64,000 bases of DNA from Struthio camelus (lineage: Eukaryota > Chordata > Aves > Struthioniformes > Struthionidae), in NCBI RefSeq assembly GCF_040807025.1, contig NC_090942.1, positions 65,552,911 through 65,616,910 on the forward strand, given 5' to 3'. Positions 46,701-61,700 of the stretch are shown in pieces; position 1 is the stretch's first letter; each line of letters begins with the position of its first letter. Below the pieces are notes generated by a model. It searched no databases, was not told where the DNA came from, and saw only the letters and a list, made by a program, of their open reading frames with translations. The position numbers and the translations under genes were made by a program.

Positions 46701-49700
46701 AAGAACTTAGTATCAGAACGCTTTCATTTCAACAGAAAGAAAAAATGAACTGCAACACATTTATTGAGGTGGTTAAATGATTTTCCAGTGTCCGTTCTTA
46801 GTACAAAATACCTTCCTGCCCTGCTTTCTGAGGGCTCTCTGCTGTGGTGGCTGCAGATCTTGCAAGGCTGCCCAAAATCTTTGCTGAATCAGTCCATGTT
46901 CTGTCAGTGGGATTGGCTTAGGGCATCCTCTTTTTCCTCACACCCCACTTCTTTCCTCTCTGCCTCCCAATTTTTTCTGCTTAGCCAAGTCAGCCCAGTT
47001 GTAAGCCATGTAACGGTCGATCCTGACAGCAGGAAAGCAGCCCTGGATTGGCCAGGAGCTGTTGTACTGCACATCTGTTTTGCTTTAAGGTGTAAATTGT
47101 GTCTATAAGCCTGTTAGGGAAATATAAAGTAAGAATTGATTTTTAGTTTGCTGTGGATGTGATGCTAGTCGTAAGAAATCTTTGTGTGTTCTTTCAGGCA
47201 GTACAGTAACTTGATCTGTAATTTCCCTCTGCCTCCGCCTTCTCGTGTTGGAGTGTTATTGATACTGCTTTGTTATGTAGTGCTAGTCAATAAAATACAA
47301 AAATTAGACAAAATTTTATGTTTCTTGTTAAAGTCTCTTTTCCTCTTGGAGCTGGTAAGCAGACATATTTAGAGAATCTAATACATACTGAGACGGAAGA
47401 CTAAAAAAGTTGTTTTCTTATTTTTAATATTTTTTGTAGCTGTATTTAATAATTAGTTTGTCTCACAGTGGACTTTCTTCTTTGTGTAAATGCTTCAGCG
47501 TGGGAGAAAATAAGCTGAATGTGACCTCTAAACTATCAAGCCAGATTTTTATGGTTAGTGCTCCGTTGAGTTGACTCAAACTTGCGTCCTTGACTGTTGC
47601 ATTGAGGGTCTTTGCAAACTGAGGCAGACAGCACAGTATCTTTTGCTTGCATTTGAAAAGTTGCGCTATTGCGCTGGACTCAATTTTAAAAGTGATTAAC
47701 ACTAGAGCATAATGTTACGGGTACCATGAAAACATAGCCGGCTGCTAGTGTGACCCAGTTTAATCTCTGAACAAAATAACATCAATGTGAAGTAAACAGA
47801 TAACATGGATTTGGCTAAAAGTTGCTAATAAGGTTAGGACAGCAATTCTCATAGGCAGCAGCTGTGGTCCTGTGTAGCCATCAACTGATAGTGAGGTTTT
47901 TTTTTGAACCCCCATAATAGTTCAGCTGTACATATCAAAATCGCAGTCGTCGAGCATTTGCTCTGTCCTCATGTAGTCGCCGGGGGAAAAAGTAAAAGTC
48001 ACTGTGTAAGAACTTCTAATCAACAGTACAACCTGGGCTTCTTGGCCTGTAATGCTGCCTTGATTGACAACTGGAATTAGCTGTGAAATCTTGCCTAGCT
48101 TGGTATGCAAACCTTTTCATAAGGAGAATTATTTTAACTAGTACTTTTTCATAAAATTACTGCAATTAAAAACACCTGTCTCTCCTGTAGTAGTATTTCT
48201 GATTCTTTGTACAAATAACTTATTACATAGGTTTTAAAGAGCAAATATTAAGTTAAAGGCATGCTTATGTCTCCAGATTTGGTTTCTTTTTTTTTCAAGT
48301 ACTCCAGTTACATCCTATCCTGGTGATATATCGCTTGCATGTTTTCTTTTTCCGTACTCAATTTCTTCCTTTTGTCTTTTTGTTGTTGCTAAGAATACTT
48401 CCATTGCTCTTCAGCTGTAGAGTTATTTTGTCAGTACTCAACTTTATACCTCGCCTGAAGTCACTCTACTCTTCTTTTTGGGACGTTGCAGCATCTTCTG
48501 GTGATGTCAAAAAGAGCAGCTTATATAGCTCCAGTGATAGATGAATAGCATTAAGCTTGTGGAATTGAATAAATCTCATACCTGTTATGGCCCAAAAATT
48601 CTGACCATGGCCTTGCCTTCTGTTTTGCCGTTTCCATTGCAGAATTTAGCCTAATGAACCAAAGTTTATGGCAGTAGTGCACTGCTTCTAGTCAAATGTT
48701 TTTCATTGCTATATTGATTTTGGTGTATATTAAGCTGACTCTATTTTTTTTTTTTAATTAAATTGTACTAGATATTTTTGTGACAGAAAGGTACTGTCTT
48801 GCCAGGAATTGCCAAGGTGAAGTTTTTTCTTTTTTTTTCCCCTCTCAATTTTAGTAAGGAGGGCAAAGTGGATTTGGTAGGTAGAGGACAGGTGAAACTT
48901 TTGGCACTGCAGAATGGGACTCATTTTCTTGTCTGTGAGGCCCAATAGGACTTTTTTTGGTCTGAGAAGACTGGATTTTGATTTTTGCTCAGTAGCTCTC
49001 ATCTCCAGTTGACTTGCTAACTGTGCCCTTCCTGCTGCCTTGCTAATGCTGTATATCAGCAATCACAAACAAAAATATTAGTCTGGAATGTTTTGGAGTT
49101 TTTTATTTTTATTTTTTTGAAATGATATTCAGTGACGTATCTAATACTGATGTTTTCTTATTTACTTTTAAACTTAACTGAGGTGAGTTGAGTGATTCTC
49201 ACCTCTCTGAGTTACTGCTTTTTGCCATCTTCAGACCTAGGTGGGTGGTAGGTGCTGTGTTAACTTGAATTTAGCTCGCAAACCGATAGAGAAAGGAGCT
49301 TACATTTATAACACACAGAGATTTAAGTCCATGTAAGTTACACTTAAGGCTACTCTAAATCCCTTCTGTGCTGCCAGAATGGTAAGTAGCTTCAGCATAA
49401 ATAACAGGAAGTTTTAACATTCAAAAAAAAAAAAAGAAAAGAAAAGCTTAGGTCTTGAGTACAGTGATGTATAACTGTGTCCTTTTTAAAATTGCTACAA
49501 TGTCTCATAGCTTATATAATCTCAGCACACTTGGAACACTGGTCTGCTTTATGCTTTACAATATAAAGGGTGTCTGTATGCACATGCAAAAACATTTTAT
49601 GCATGTGTGTTTAAATGGGTGTGTTTTATCCTTTAAAAAGCATATGTAAGAAGGGTATATACCTGTTTTTGGAAAAAGAGCAAATTGTTTTAAACTTATT

Positions 49701-52700
49701 CTACCTAATGTCCACTCTCTGTTCTGTCTTGCCTAATAGCGATAACCTGCTACGAAGAGCTGCATGCCAAGAAGCCCAGGTAATACCATTTAAAGTGATA
49801 AAATTAGATTAAACTCCCCCTCTTATCTTGGTTGTGCAGGGCTCCTGAGATTTTTCCCAGAAAGCCCTCTCTACGTGACAAGCCTTATAATGATGCCATC
49901 TGTGTTCTTTTGCTAAAGTGCCAACTGGTGGACAACGCCACCAGCCACCAGCTGGGCTACTGTACCTGTAATGCCCTGGCTCTGCTGCTGCAATGAACAG
50001 AGCAATGATATCATTAGAATAATCGTAGTTAGTGCTCCAGCTACGCAGTCCTCAAGTTCTTCAGGTTTAATTACTCTGTGCCTGTAAAGTTCTGGTTGAA
50101 AGGTGATTTGTTGACATGAAACAAGATTGAAATCTGAGATCCACCACAATGGGTGCAGTCTGGGCAAAGGCAGTGCAAGCTGCTTCATGTTAGCACTCAG
50201 CTGGAGAGACCTTGCCCGTATCCCTTTAATCTAGAGTGCCTTTATCAAAGATACTGAGCATGAAGACTGAGCTAGCATTTTTGAGACCCATACACTGGGA
50301 AATGAATGGAGATTATCCAGTCCCTGATCCCTGGCAAGAAAACTAGTGTTCTGCAAGAGGGAGGCTAGTTGTCCTCTGAGGATACTGGCTGTGGCTTTTT
50401 GTAGTTTGCAGTCTGCATGGGCAACAAGCAGTGAGCAGATTTCCCTACTGTAATATTCCCGTGAAGAAATCTTGCCCTTAATAAGCATTCTTTCATTGTG
50501 CAAGTGCTGCTACTCATGGATTACATCATAGCACAGATACTGTCAACCTGCTCTGATTACCTCACTTGGGTGGTATAGGATTTTAAGAGTCTTTCTGCCT
50601 CCTGCAAACGAACCTTATTCTGAACCTGCTTCCCTGAGCCGGAATATAGAGGTTTTGCAGATGTGATATTGCTCCCATCACTACTATGTACTAGGTCCTA
50701 CAACAAATGGTGAAAGTTATTTTTCTCATTAAAGAACCTTACTTGAGATTACCATGCTTCATAACTGTGGTGCACCTGCAAAATCCCAATTTTAGCCTGC
50801 CAGATGTTGAGAGAAAGATGTTCACAGCAAATTGCTCTGGGCTGTGGAACTTCTTCCCAGAATTGATAATGAAGCTCAAGTTCGTGGAAGGGAAAGAAAA
50901 ACCTTTTTCTGAAAGTCCCATTTTCATAAATCATACCTTTGGAGTCAGATTGAATTCCAGTTGATAATATCAGTTGTTCTTGATTTTTGTTTTCTGTATT
51001 CATTTTCACTGCTTAGATATCAAGGTGATAGAAAATTTTTATGTCACCAATAAATAACGGTTAGTACCTCAGTATCTATTTGCTCAAGGAGATTTTATCA
51101 ATGTATATAAATATCTGAAGGGAGGGTGTAAAGAAGACAGAGCTAGACTCTTTTCAGTGGTGCCCAGTGATGGGATGAGAGGCAATGGACACAAAATGAA
51201 ATACAGAAGTTCCACCTGAACATTAGAAAAATAATTAAAACAATTTCTAAAATGGTGCATTTTTTTTATTTCCTGTCTTAAAACTTAGAATTTGCTTTAG
51301 AAATTCCCCCGTATATAACATAAATACCAAGCATATACCATAAAGAAGTGATTATGTCCTTGCTCATAAATTATTTATGAGTATGAACCTTGTTAGGGTG
51401 TTTGTTTAGAACAAGCAAATACATCACGTTGTACCCCTCAAGTGAGTATTTAATTGTTTCTAACAGCTGTAACATGCCAGAGGAGTATTAATGAAGTCCC
51501 CATGTTTCCTGAATCTCCCTCCTCAACAATTCCAGTAAAATAAATAAGTTTTTTTCAGATGTTTTTTGACTAAAGCTAAAGAGCTGTTGATTTCTTTCTC
51601 TTTCTTTGACCAGTCCTTTGCCCTCAGCAACTTTTCTCATCCTTTTCCTTTCTTGAAGAAGAAATTTGAATATTTTAAACTACATATCCAGCTGCACGCT
51701 TCTTTTAATAGAGGTTTCCTCAGCAAATTGTCAAGTGGAATTAATTTCAGCTTTGAACAGCCAGTGATCACAACAGTCTAACGTGTGTTGTGTACAGTGT
51801 CCACTTTCTTCAATATGGGAATTCCTGCTAGAGGATTAGCTTTCAAGATGAAGGGAAAAGAAGACGGACAGTTGTCCCTTTGTCTTGTGTTTAGCGCAGT
51901 AGTCTCTTGATCCTGCTTTATTTTGGGGGCTTCTGAATGGTACTTCTGAATACACTGTCATCCTTGCGCTCATAAAAACAGGTTGATGTGGTATGGTAGT
52001 GAGGATGCCTCTAGGTCAGCTGTAAAAGGGGTTTACAGAGGGGGAAGTGCCGTGTGGACGCTTTGCCTTTTCTTGGCTCTTCCTGTGCTGAAAAGCTGTG
52101 GAAATGGGTAAAAATGGCTAGAATGTCCAAGAGGCTGCATGAAGTAGCTCTCAAACTTAACTTAAAAGGCACCTGTTCAAAATTGGATTAGACTGTGAAG
52201 AAGAAATGCATAATTGTTTTAAGGAAACAGTAGGAAGAAAAAGTATTGGAGAAAGAGTGAGCTTGCGTATTGGTCAGGGCAAATTCTCTGGTGATGGTTC
52301 TTATCTTCAAACATAAGCATAGAAAATACAAAAATGGGCCAAAGAGAGATAAGAAATGAAGGGCAAATGGGAAAAAGATGCCCAGAGAAGGTGACAGGCA
52401 GGTGTATCAGAATTATATAATGAAAGAAGATCAAGTAGCCTTAGAATCAAGGATAGTTTCCTGGATCTCTGCATATGGCAGAAAATTAGGGGCTGACATA
52501 AAAGAAGTGGTGGTGAAGTTGTAAAGACGAGGTCGAGATTCCTTTTGACAATGATATTAGCTGTTGTTCAGTGTAATGATCCCTGGACAGCAGACCTGTA
52601 CAATGATGGGAGATGGAATTCATTTGATTGTCATGAGGATTAAAGCCCACTGACATTTGTGGGGATGCGTTATTTTGAACTGTTTTACCAACATGCTTAG

Positions 52701-55700
52701 AAGAGAAAACTGAACTCTGCTCTTCTTTTTCTCTTACTTAGGCTTTTGGCAACCAGCTGATTCCTTCCAATGTGCCAGTGAAGAAAGCAGCAGTGTTTCT
52801 GAACCCAGCGGCTTGCAAAGGGTAAAATCTCCCCTCCTTTACACTCCTATGTGAGACGCTCTTTTCTGTATTTCTAATCTGCCATTCACTGTAAAAAGCA
52901 GACAGACTTTTTTAGCTGATATTTTTGCCTTCCTCTGATGCCAAGCTGGTATTATGGAACTCTTACAAACTTTAATTGACCAAAAATATTGGACTGAGAA
53001 ATAAAGTGGATGCTTGAGTTGAAAGAACAAGTTCCAAATCATTTTTTTAAAGCTTTCCTTTATCCTGTGTTAGGATTTTCATCACTGCTTTTCTATGTGA
53101 CATCTATTTTCCTCCTCTGTTTTCCTCCTGAAAGACTAAAGAAATATGGTATGACCTTGATTTCTTCAAGAGTTGAAGTTAGCCAACAGTGATCTTACTC
53201 TTGCGGCAACCTGCCCTTGAAAGGGATGTGCCTGCAAACTAAGAGGCTAAATATGAGCCCAGAACAGAACTCCTGGGAGAGGTTGGCTCCTTTTTTTGCA
53301 TACTCATTAGCAGAAAAATAGTCATCTTAGATATGATACCTGTCTGTGTCTGCAGATCAGCTAAGCCCCTTATCAGTTGTATCTCTGTGGGGGGTCAGTA
53401 GCAATATCAGAGGAATGATTTATCTGACGTGCAAATGTGTGAACTTACATGGTTTTGTGCAAAACACCCATGGCTGAAAAATGCACAGAGCTAATTAATT
53501 GAAGTCTATCTTCTAGTCTTGTGTTGCTGCTTGTTGCAAGTAATTTATAATTAATGTCATAATTATTCTAGTATGCAGTTGCAGGCATAAAATGCATGAG
53601 TCCTTTAAAAGAAGGTCAGGTAAAATTTTGCTTCTAAACGTAATAATTCATAAAAGTATTTTATTTTTTTTTTTAAATCTTTCTGAAAACCTAGATTGGC
53701 TGCCTTTGTGGTTTTAAAGCTTGGTGCTCTGTACCTCATTAATTTTCTAATAAATTTCTTTCTGGAGATCTTGTTTTGATTTTTTTTTAATTATTTTTGG
53801 AGAAGGCTAGATAATCTCTTCTGCGTTTATTAAAACTGGAACAAAAAGCTGACATATCTGAAGTATGAGTCTAGAAAATTAATGCATTTGAACCAAGCCA
53901 AATCTCATCTTTCCTGGCTGACAGGCTGAGTGACTTAAGTAAATTGTATGTTCTTTTCTTAACTAGATTTATTCTTGTCATTCATTTGTTTCTTTCCTTT
54001 TTAATTTTTTGGCCATCAGACTGATGAAATAGTTTTTCCTCTATTTCTTCTAGCAAAGCGAGGACCCTTTTTGAAAAGAATGCAGCTCCAATTTTACACT
54101 TATCTGGCTTGGATATAACTGTGGTTAAGGTAAGAACTGATAGGTTCTGGGTTTTATAGAGAGAGAGAGAGATACACATATAAATATGTATACACACATA
54201 CATACACACACACACATATACATATATACACATATATACACACGTGTGTGTATATAAGTATGGATATATGTGTATGTTCTGCTATGCTTTCTCTTGGAGA
54301 ATTGAATTTAGGATGCATTTGAAAATCTCAGTTGTGTGAAGGCATCTGGTAGGAGGAAATAAATATTGAAATTTTAAACTGGTACTTAATCTTTTTCTTT
54401 TAATTGACAGTTAATTTACAGACTGTATACTGAGTGTTTAATTTTCAGCTAAAACAGTGTGTGTGTGTGTGTGTGTGTTAGTGGCAGCTCTTCTGTAACT
54501 GATGTTTGAAAGGAACGTCTCTACATATTTGGGTGCTGGCTGGTGGTGCTTGCCCATCGTTGTTGAAATTGTTAGTTGTGCCTGAGCTTGCTGAATTCAG
54601 AAGTGAAGAACTTGGACATACAGTGGGACTCTTTGGATTAATTATAAAAAATCTTTTATTTTTACACTAAAAATATTACAGCGTATCCTCAAATAATTTA
54701 ACATTCCTGTCGGGAAAGCAGAACTTGAACTGTAAATAGTGTGAATTTGCAGATATGTTTTCCTTGGAAAGAGAAGAAAAAGTAAACATGAAGGGATTCT
54801 GATCTCTTTGAAGGTTTTTGAGGCTGTGATATGTTGATTGTTTAGTAGTCATTATGTCCAGATGATAAAGTATGCTAATAAATATCTTTCTGTCTTTGAG
54901 TCTTTTTGGTAAGGTTTTGTTTAGTGTTAAATTCCTGTTTTAATTAATGCATTTCTCTGTTCATTAAAAATATTTAGTCTCAGCCTAAGAGAAAAATTTC
55001 TTCTTGAAAACTTAAAACTGACACTTTATAATTTCAGACCTGACAAGTTAGCAAAACAGAGCTGGGCCAGTGACTGAGATGTCCCTAAAAAAATATTGAT
55101 TTTGCAGAAAATAGTCTTGATGGTCTGGTCAGTGCGGTCCTTACTGCAACTGTGAGCTTTCCTAGCCTGCTGTTGGGCAGCAGCCTTCTCTGCAGCTGAT
55201 TCTGCCTTTCAAAGGAGACAAAACCATGATCAGGAGCAATTTGGCTGCTAGAGATGACAGGATTTTTTTGTGTGTTTTGTTTAAATGTAAAACTACGTGA
55301 AAATGTGGTTATTGTTGGGATAATCTAAATCTATTGAATGAAGTTTACTGTGATGTTTTATTTACGCTTTGCGTGTGTGTGCTTGCTTGCTTACATTCTA
55401 TTAAGCAATAGACTTGTTTCATAAGCTGAAGAGATTTCAGTGAATATAGTGCAAGACGTATACAGTATTATGTAGTATATGAGAGCAAATATTAAGTAAA
55501 TGGTTACATCATTCTTTTCTTTCTGTAGAAGAGAAATCCTAGAAATGGTCACCTGAATTCTCATGTTTGGGTTTCTGTTTCTTCAGACTGATTATGAAGG
55601 ACAAGCAAAAAAGCTGCTGGAACTGATGGAAAATACAGATCTGATCATTATTGCAGGAGGGGATGGCACAGTACAAGAGGTACTACAGGAGCTCTGTCCT

Positions 55701-58700
55701 GGTGTGCTGAGAGTCGTAGTCAGGCTTGAGGGTGAGAAGACTGAGTCTGTGTAGTGTGCTGACATCACAACAGTTCTCGGTGGTGACTTGTCCATTTCAG
55801 CATCTACGTTTTCAGTCAGTGTTATAATTTTCTGGGAATAAGAAAACTCTTCTAGTTGTTTTTAGTCTAAAAGTGACAGTGGGAGAACAGGGAGAGAGCA
55901 AGAACGTTTGACATAACTGCCTTCCAGAATTTTGTTCTAGAACAAGAAAGTTGTCTGGGGAGACATATTTCCAACTTTTTCTTTCTATATAATGTAGCTG
56001 TAATGGTTTAACTTTCAAATTAATTCCTAGCCTATCTGTACTTCCCAGGGGGAATGCATGTTTTGCTAAGTGGGAGTCAAATAATTTAACTTATGTGGGA
56101 GCGATAACAAAGCATGGGGTGTGTTCAACAAGTGCCTATCGTCAGGACAGTTAGTCACAGGAGCAAGCAACCAGTGGAGCTAGGGAGGTAATCTCTCTTT
56201 TGAGACAGGTGGTATTTTATTAAATCATCTCCAGAAATGCTAACTGCGGACTTTGTAAGGGAATGGCTAAATGAAATGCAATGGCCTTAAGAGAAAGCGG
56301 TCAAAATATATCTTGAAGTTTCTCCTGGCCTTAGAACCAATTGTTGTTAATCACACACTGAGCAATGCTATTGTTGCATTAGGCAGAGCCATCTGTGTCT
56401 ATTCAGTGTTAAAACGTTTATGCTGGCATTGGTTGTGGTGCCTGTACAGTCAGAAAACCCTGCTATTTCTATCATTAGAGTGCACTGAACGCATGTCCTT
56501 TCCCATGTAGGCAACAACAAACAGCATATTCCATAAAAGAGTAGATGCTTCATAGGTATTTTCTGAAGACCAAATGTAGGTATGATTTTCATAGCTTCCT
56601 ACTGTAACTATAAAACAAAATTCTCAAAGCCGAGCATTTCAGTTGTTTTTTTTTTTTTTTTCAGGTCATAACTGGACTTCTTCGCAGAGCAGATGAGGTG
56701 AGGAAGTCTGTCGTTCTTAAAACTTTGTTTATTTCTTAGCGGGTGTATTTCAGGCATTCATTGTGGACAGCTTGGCCCCAGCTGTCTCCAACATATACTG
56801 TTGCTTAGTAATCCCATGCCAGCTTTCTGCATTAACAGTCAGCCACGGTAGTGTCCTGCAATTCTGCCCATTGGTGTTCATTCTCTTTCTCGGGGAGTGC
56901 AATGGCTCCCAAGGCAAGGCTTTGGGAAGCATCCAGCTGCAGAGCAGGGATTGTTGAGAAGCCAAGTGCACAACTTCCAAAGGCCCATGGACCAGCTGTG
57001 TATGCTGCTTTGTTTGGCAGAAGCATTGGGCAAAATACGTGTTTTCCTGTATTTGTACAAGCTTGAAACTAAATTCAGTTATGACTGTCCTCCTATTGCT
57101 TTATGATCGTTTTGCCATTTTTTTTTTTTTCAAGCAATCAATATCTACCTATGTAGATGGTTGTAGAAAGCAAATCTTAGTCTCTCGAGGTGGAGTACTC
57201 ATACTGGAAAAGAGATTTCTTTTTAAAGAGGCAGGTCAGTGTTCCCAAAACCTTCTGGCAGGAGCTGGCAAAAACTCAATGAAATGATCTAGGCAAGAAT
57301 ATGATTATATCCTTGGCAGCTAGAATTGTATCTGTTTAGGCAGTTGCTTTGTCTGAATATGATGAGAGAAAGTGCAATCAATGCAGTATTTTTAAAGGGG
57401 CACTAGCTGCATCTTTTCAGAGAAATACATTTTCTAAATTTAATATTATTGTAGTTGGCACTTAAGACCTCCATAATCTAAAGATTCTGGAAGAAAAGTG
57501 TTGGAGGTTTTATTGGCTATTTCGTCTTCTCTTTTATTGTCTTGATGTAGCTTGCACTGATTTGCAGTAGAAGTGTATACAGCAGTTTTGTATGCAGCAC
57601 TATTTTGGAGGGAGTACTGCACTGTACTGTTGCTGCTGTATCACTTGGTGTCTTTGGCCAGAGAATTCTTCTTGTCCCTCATATCGCTCTGCCCTAGAAG
57701 TAAGGAACTGCAGTTCAGCCCCCTCATTTTTTGCTCTGCTTCTGCTTTTTACTTGGGTATGTCGCCCGAATAAGAAGAGCCTGTGCAGGGTGTTCTGGAG
57801 ACGCTGTTCCTAGTAGCCAAGGGAGCAGAGCATGACTGCATGAGCTGCAAAAAGCCTGTCTTCTGCAAGCTATAAAATAATTCTGAAGAAAATGAAAGAA
57901 GGATGTTTGAGATGTGTTGATTTACAGGTGACAGAGACATAGCAAGGACAAGTAGGTAGGCATGAAGTGAGAGGGATATTGGTTAGCCAGCATGGATTTG
58001 CAGTATCATGGTGCTGATAGCAGTAGCACCCAGAAGGGAGATGGTGCATTGTGATATACAGAAGTTTACATTGATTTGTTGACACACTTCAAGAAGCACA
58101 GTTTATTATGAGGTATAGTGTAATAACTTGCTTCCTCAACAAGCTCTTTTGCTGAACTGTGATACAAAAAATAACATGGTCAGTGACTTCCAAAAATTAG
58201 ACCTTCTGCTGCTTCATGATTCAGATGCCAGAGGAATCAATTAATTACCTTTGCTTAACTGAGAAAATCCCTTTGCCGTGCAAGGTTACTCTGTCAAAGG
58301 GGGATTTCTGCAATGGTAAATGAGATCCAGAGCTTCAGATGCCACCATCAGTATTAAGAAAGATGGCAGATTGCTGACAGATTCCATACATTAGTTAGTA
58401 CATATCTGCCAACCTGCATGTAACAATGCCCTTAATGATTACAGAGAGCTCCTTTGTAACCAGTTGGCAATGGCAGGTTCAGAGATTTGGATGCCATGTT
58501 CTGAGTCATTATGTATTACTGCCTCATTTAAGGAAGTGCCTGGCTGCTTAGTGCCAAAGGGGTTATATCAGACACAGCTGTGATCTTCACACAGGAAGCT
58601 TCATTTAGCTGATGCAAATGTTAATTTACTCTCCTCATGCATCCAGGCTGCCTTCAGTAAGATTCCTATAGGATTCATACCCCTTGGAAAGACCAGCACT

Positions 58701-61700
58701 CTGAGCCACACGCTCTACCCTGAGAGCATGAACCAAGTCCAGTAAGTATTATGTGTTTCTGAAAGGGGACTTTTGTTTGATTTCAAGGAGCAGTGCTTCT
58801 TGGTAGTTTGAAACTTTCCTTTCCTTCTGTATTACTTAGGACTTGGCAGTCTCTGGGCAGAGCCTGATGATTCTCTGGACTTGCCTGAATCAATGGCTTC
58901 CAAAACTGAATAAAAATTAAAAGAAGGAACTGTGTGTATTATTAGAACACAAAATTGTTTGCTGTAGCTAATTTGTCTGTGATCGTGTAATGTTAAGAGT
59001 TTGGCAGAGTTCAAAAAAGGTAGAAAGGATCAAGGCTCTTAGGAGTAGTCAGAGATAGGATATCAGGGATATGACAAAACAAAAAAACCCAATCTTCTTT
59101 CCGTCCCTCTTCCAGTTTAAGAATTCTAGCAACCAGTCTGCATATAACCTGATACGCACCTGCCTAATAAGGAGTACAAGAATCTCCTTATGGGAAAGGT
59201 TGGATCCCGTTACTGACTTCTGCAGGGTTTCTTGCCCTTCTCTGTGAAGGGACTGATGCTGGCAACTGTCCAACATTCTGAATCTATGTCATCCTCCTGA
59301 ATCTGATCCAGTCTGACATTATCTGTTGCCTGCATTTTAGTTTGTTGTAAGAGTGTCTTGTCCACTCCTAACATAAAAAGGCCAGTCAGCTAATCCTTTC
59401 TTTTCCCCACATTTTGTTCCTTTTAAATTTTTTCTTTCTCTCTTCCCATAATAATGAATATATTTCCTTGCTCCTGAAATCCGTTCACCCTAGCTCTCCC
59501 ACTAGCTCATTAGCATTCTTCTTTACAGAACCCTTGCTGATATCCATCATACACAAAACCCACAAGCCAACTGGCATAACATCCTTCATTAAAACGACCA
59601 GAGTGCTTTGAAACTCGGCAAGATGGACAAGGCTGTAATCTACAGCTAAGATTAAAGTAATAATATATGTTTGGGTTCTAAAGAAGCTATTTGAAATGAA
59701 TGATCTTCTTGTCCCCAGGTAATGAACTGTGCAGGTAAGGGCTGCAGCATATTGGTGAAGTTGAAAGGAATTTGGTCAATAGGCTGCTTAACAACCCCCA
59801 CCAGTAAAAGATCTTGACTTAAGAAGTGCAGTAGTGATATCTAAAAAATATATATATATTTGGGCTTTGGTTTTCTGCACTATTAGATCTTACCTTTAGA
59901 GTTAGGAATTGCAGAAGTCTTAGGGAAAGGTAAGACTTGTGAGAAACGAAGGACTGAGGGACGAACAGCTTTCTTCCCTATCTCATTGTTCTAAGCTCAA
60001 TGAACCCAATGGCAAGTTCTCCTTCCGATACAACTGGATATCGGACTGGATCTAAAAGTTACATTTGATTTTGGTTGTTTTTTTCTGTCCAGCTATGACA
60101 CTGGAAATGTGCCCAATGTAGAATTTAAATTTTAATCAACTTAAAAATAAGGAAGAGATGTTAACAAGGCTTCAAGGCCAGAACACAAGAGAGCTCTTTT
60201 TGAGCTTGAACACTTTGGTTACAAAATCTTTAGTGCCATGTTCCACAACTTGAAACAAGGAGGAGCTGTAGCTACTGTCAGCAATTTCACTGAGATCTAA
60301 ACAGTAGGTAGATTTATATTGGTAAAAGACTTCAGAACAAATTAACATATCGAGGCAGTTTGTGTTCCACATATATGAATTGCGACCAGTCTCATGCCTA
60401 TCCCTTTCCCTCCCAGCTTGTTATTTGCCACCAATAAAACAAATCCGTGATATGGATTCTTAATATTAAAGCATCAAAAACAGCAAGTAAAAGAGTTGGT
60501 GCATGATCTGCCATATTAGTTGAAGAAGGAGGAATATTTAAGAGAAGAAACATCTGCATCTGGCTGCAAATGTCCCTTGGATCTTCAGGTGTTTTGCTGC
60601 TTTGTAGGGCACAGGCTTTGCCATGTATCACAGCCACCCAGTTTGCTTTCCAGTTTTAAGGAAGTGCAGCACTTTGACAGAGTTCTTTCTCTGGGTTAAC
60701 ACAAGGTTTTTTGTTTTTTGTTTTTAAAAAAAAGCCGCATCCAGCTTGGTAGTGGGGGCTACTGAAAAAAAAATGCGCAGTTTTAAAGCTTATTCTTTTT
60801 CCTGTTTGTATTCCAGCCATATTATTAATGCTACGTTGGCCATTTTGAAGGGAGAGACAGTTCCACTTGATGTCTTGCAGATCAAGGTAAAAGCATCTGC
60901 TTATTTGGCACCCAGCATTCAAGCTAAAGCCAACATTGCTAAAACTTTCATTTTCTCATGTTGTTGTGGTTTCTCCATTCTTGGTAGTTTCAAGGGGTGC
61001 AGGACAGCAAGCAGTTAAATGGAATGTTTTTCTTCTGTGTAATGGTATCTTGGCTGATGACATCATGAGTTCTAGTGGCAGTCATTTCATCTGCTGAATG
61101 CTGTGACATCAGAAGGTCTAAACTGGAGAAAATGCTTGAATGCTTGAATACTTTGTTGCAAGCCTAAAAAAAGGGTTTTACTGAATGCAAAACTTGCTAA
61201 CACTGATATTTCTGTGGGAACGGTGAGAGGAGATAACAACTGTCTGAACTGATTTAATACATCTCATACATTGTGGAAGTAATAGCTTTCTTTTTCAAAC
61301 TGAAAAGTGTGAGATGGGAAAGCCTTGGACTATGCCCAGTATGTTTTTGAATACGCATTTTTTCCTGTTATGTTGCAGAACATACGTTTCTGCAGCAAGG
61401 ACCTAGTGTTGTCATGCAGAGCTCCTTGCTTTGGACTGACAGTATCCACAAAATGATATGGCTCCTGCTGGGTGTGCAGTCAAACTCAATCAGACTCTAA
61501 AAACTTCACCTATTGTATTCCTCTCTGAGGGTAGATGGAATGCATACAACTTAAATTCTGCTTAGTCTTTATTCTGTTAGCTATTTATCTTAACCTTGCT
61601 ATGAAATTTCACTCTTGGTATTAATCGGGGATCAATTTTCATATGGAAATGATATTTAGGAAAGCAAAGTTGGAAAAAAGAAGATAAGAGAATACAATTT

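Larger units (their letters stand above)
40754..49739 (+). other. AGK: AGK intron 1
   Basis: An intron of about 9.0 kb with donor GTAACT and acceptor TTGCCTAATAG. Its first part is still CpG island. After that it holds a TG repeat (about 40902-40930), a T17 run near 42226-42242 and many short poly-T tracts, but no second gene that I can recognise. Open frames at 42943-43320, 46764-47108 and similar places are short and lack protein-like features. Confidence 0.85.

Noticed and set aside
49615..49812. 65-codon frame containing AGK exon 2 bases
   Set aside because: It is in a different register over part of the exon and mostly intron. The spliced reading with exons 1 and 3 is the real one.
55563..55754. 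63-codon frame with [14 protein letters not shown] at its start
   Set aside because: It is AGK exon 5 read with unspliced intron at both ends. The first seven residues come from the acceptor tract.
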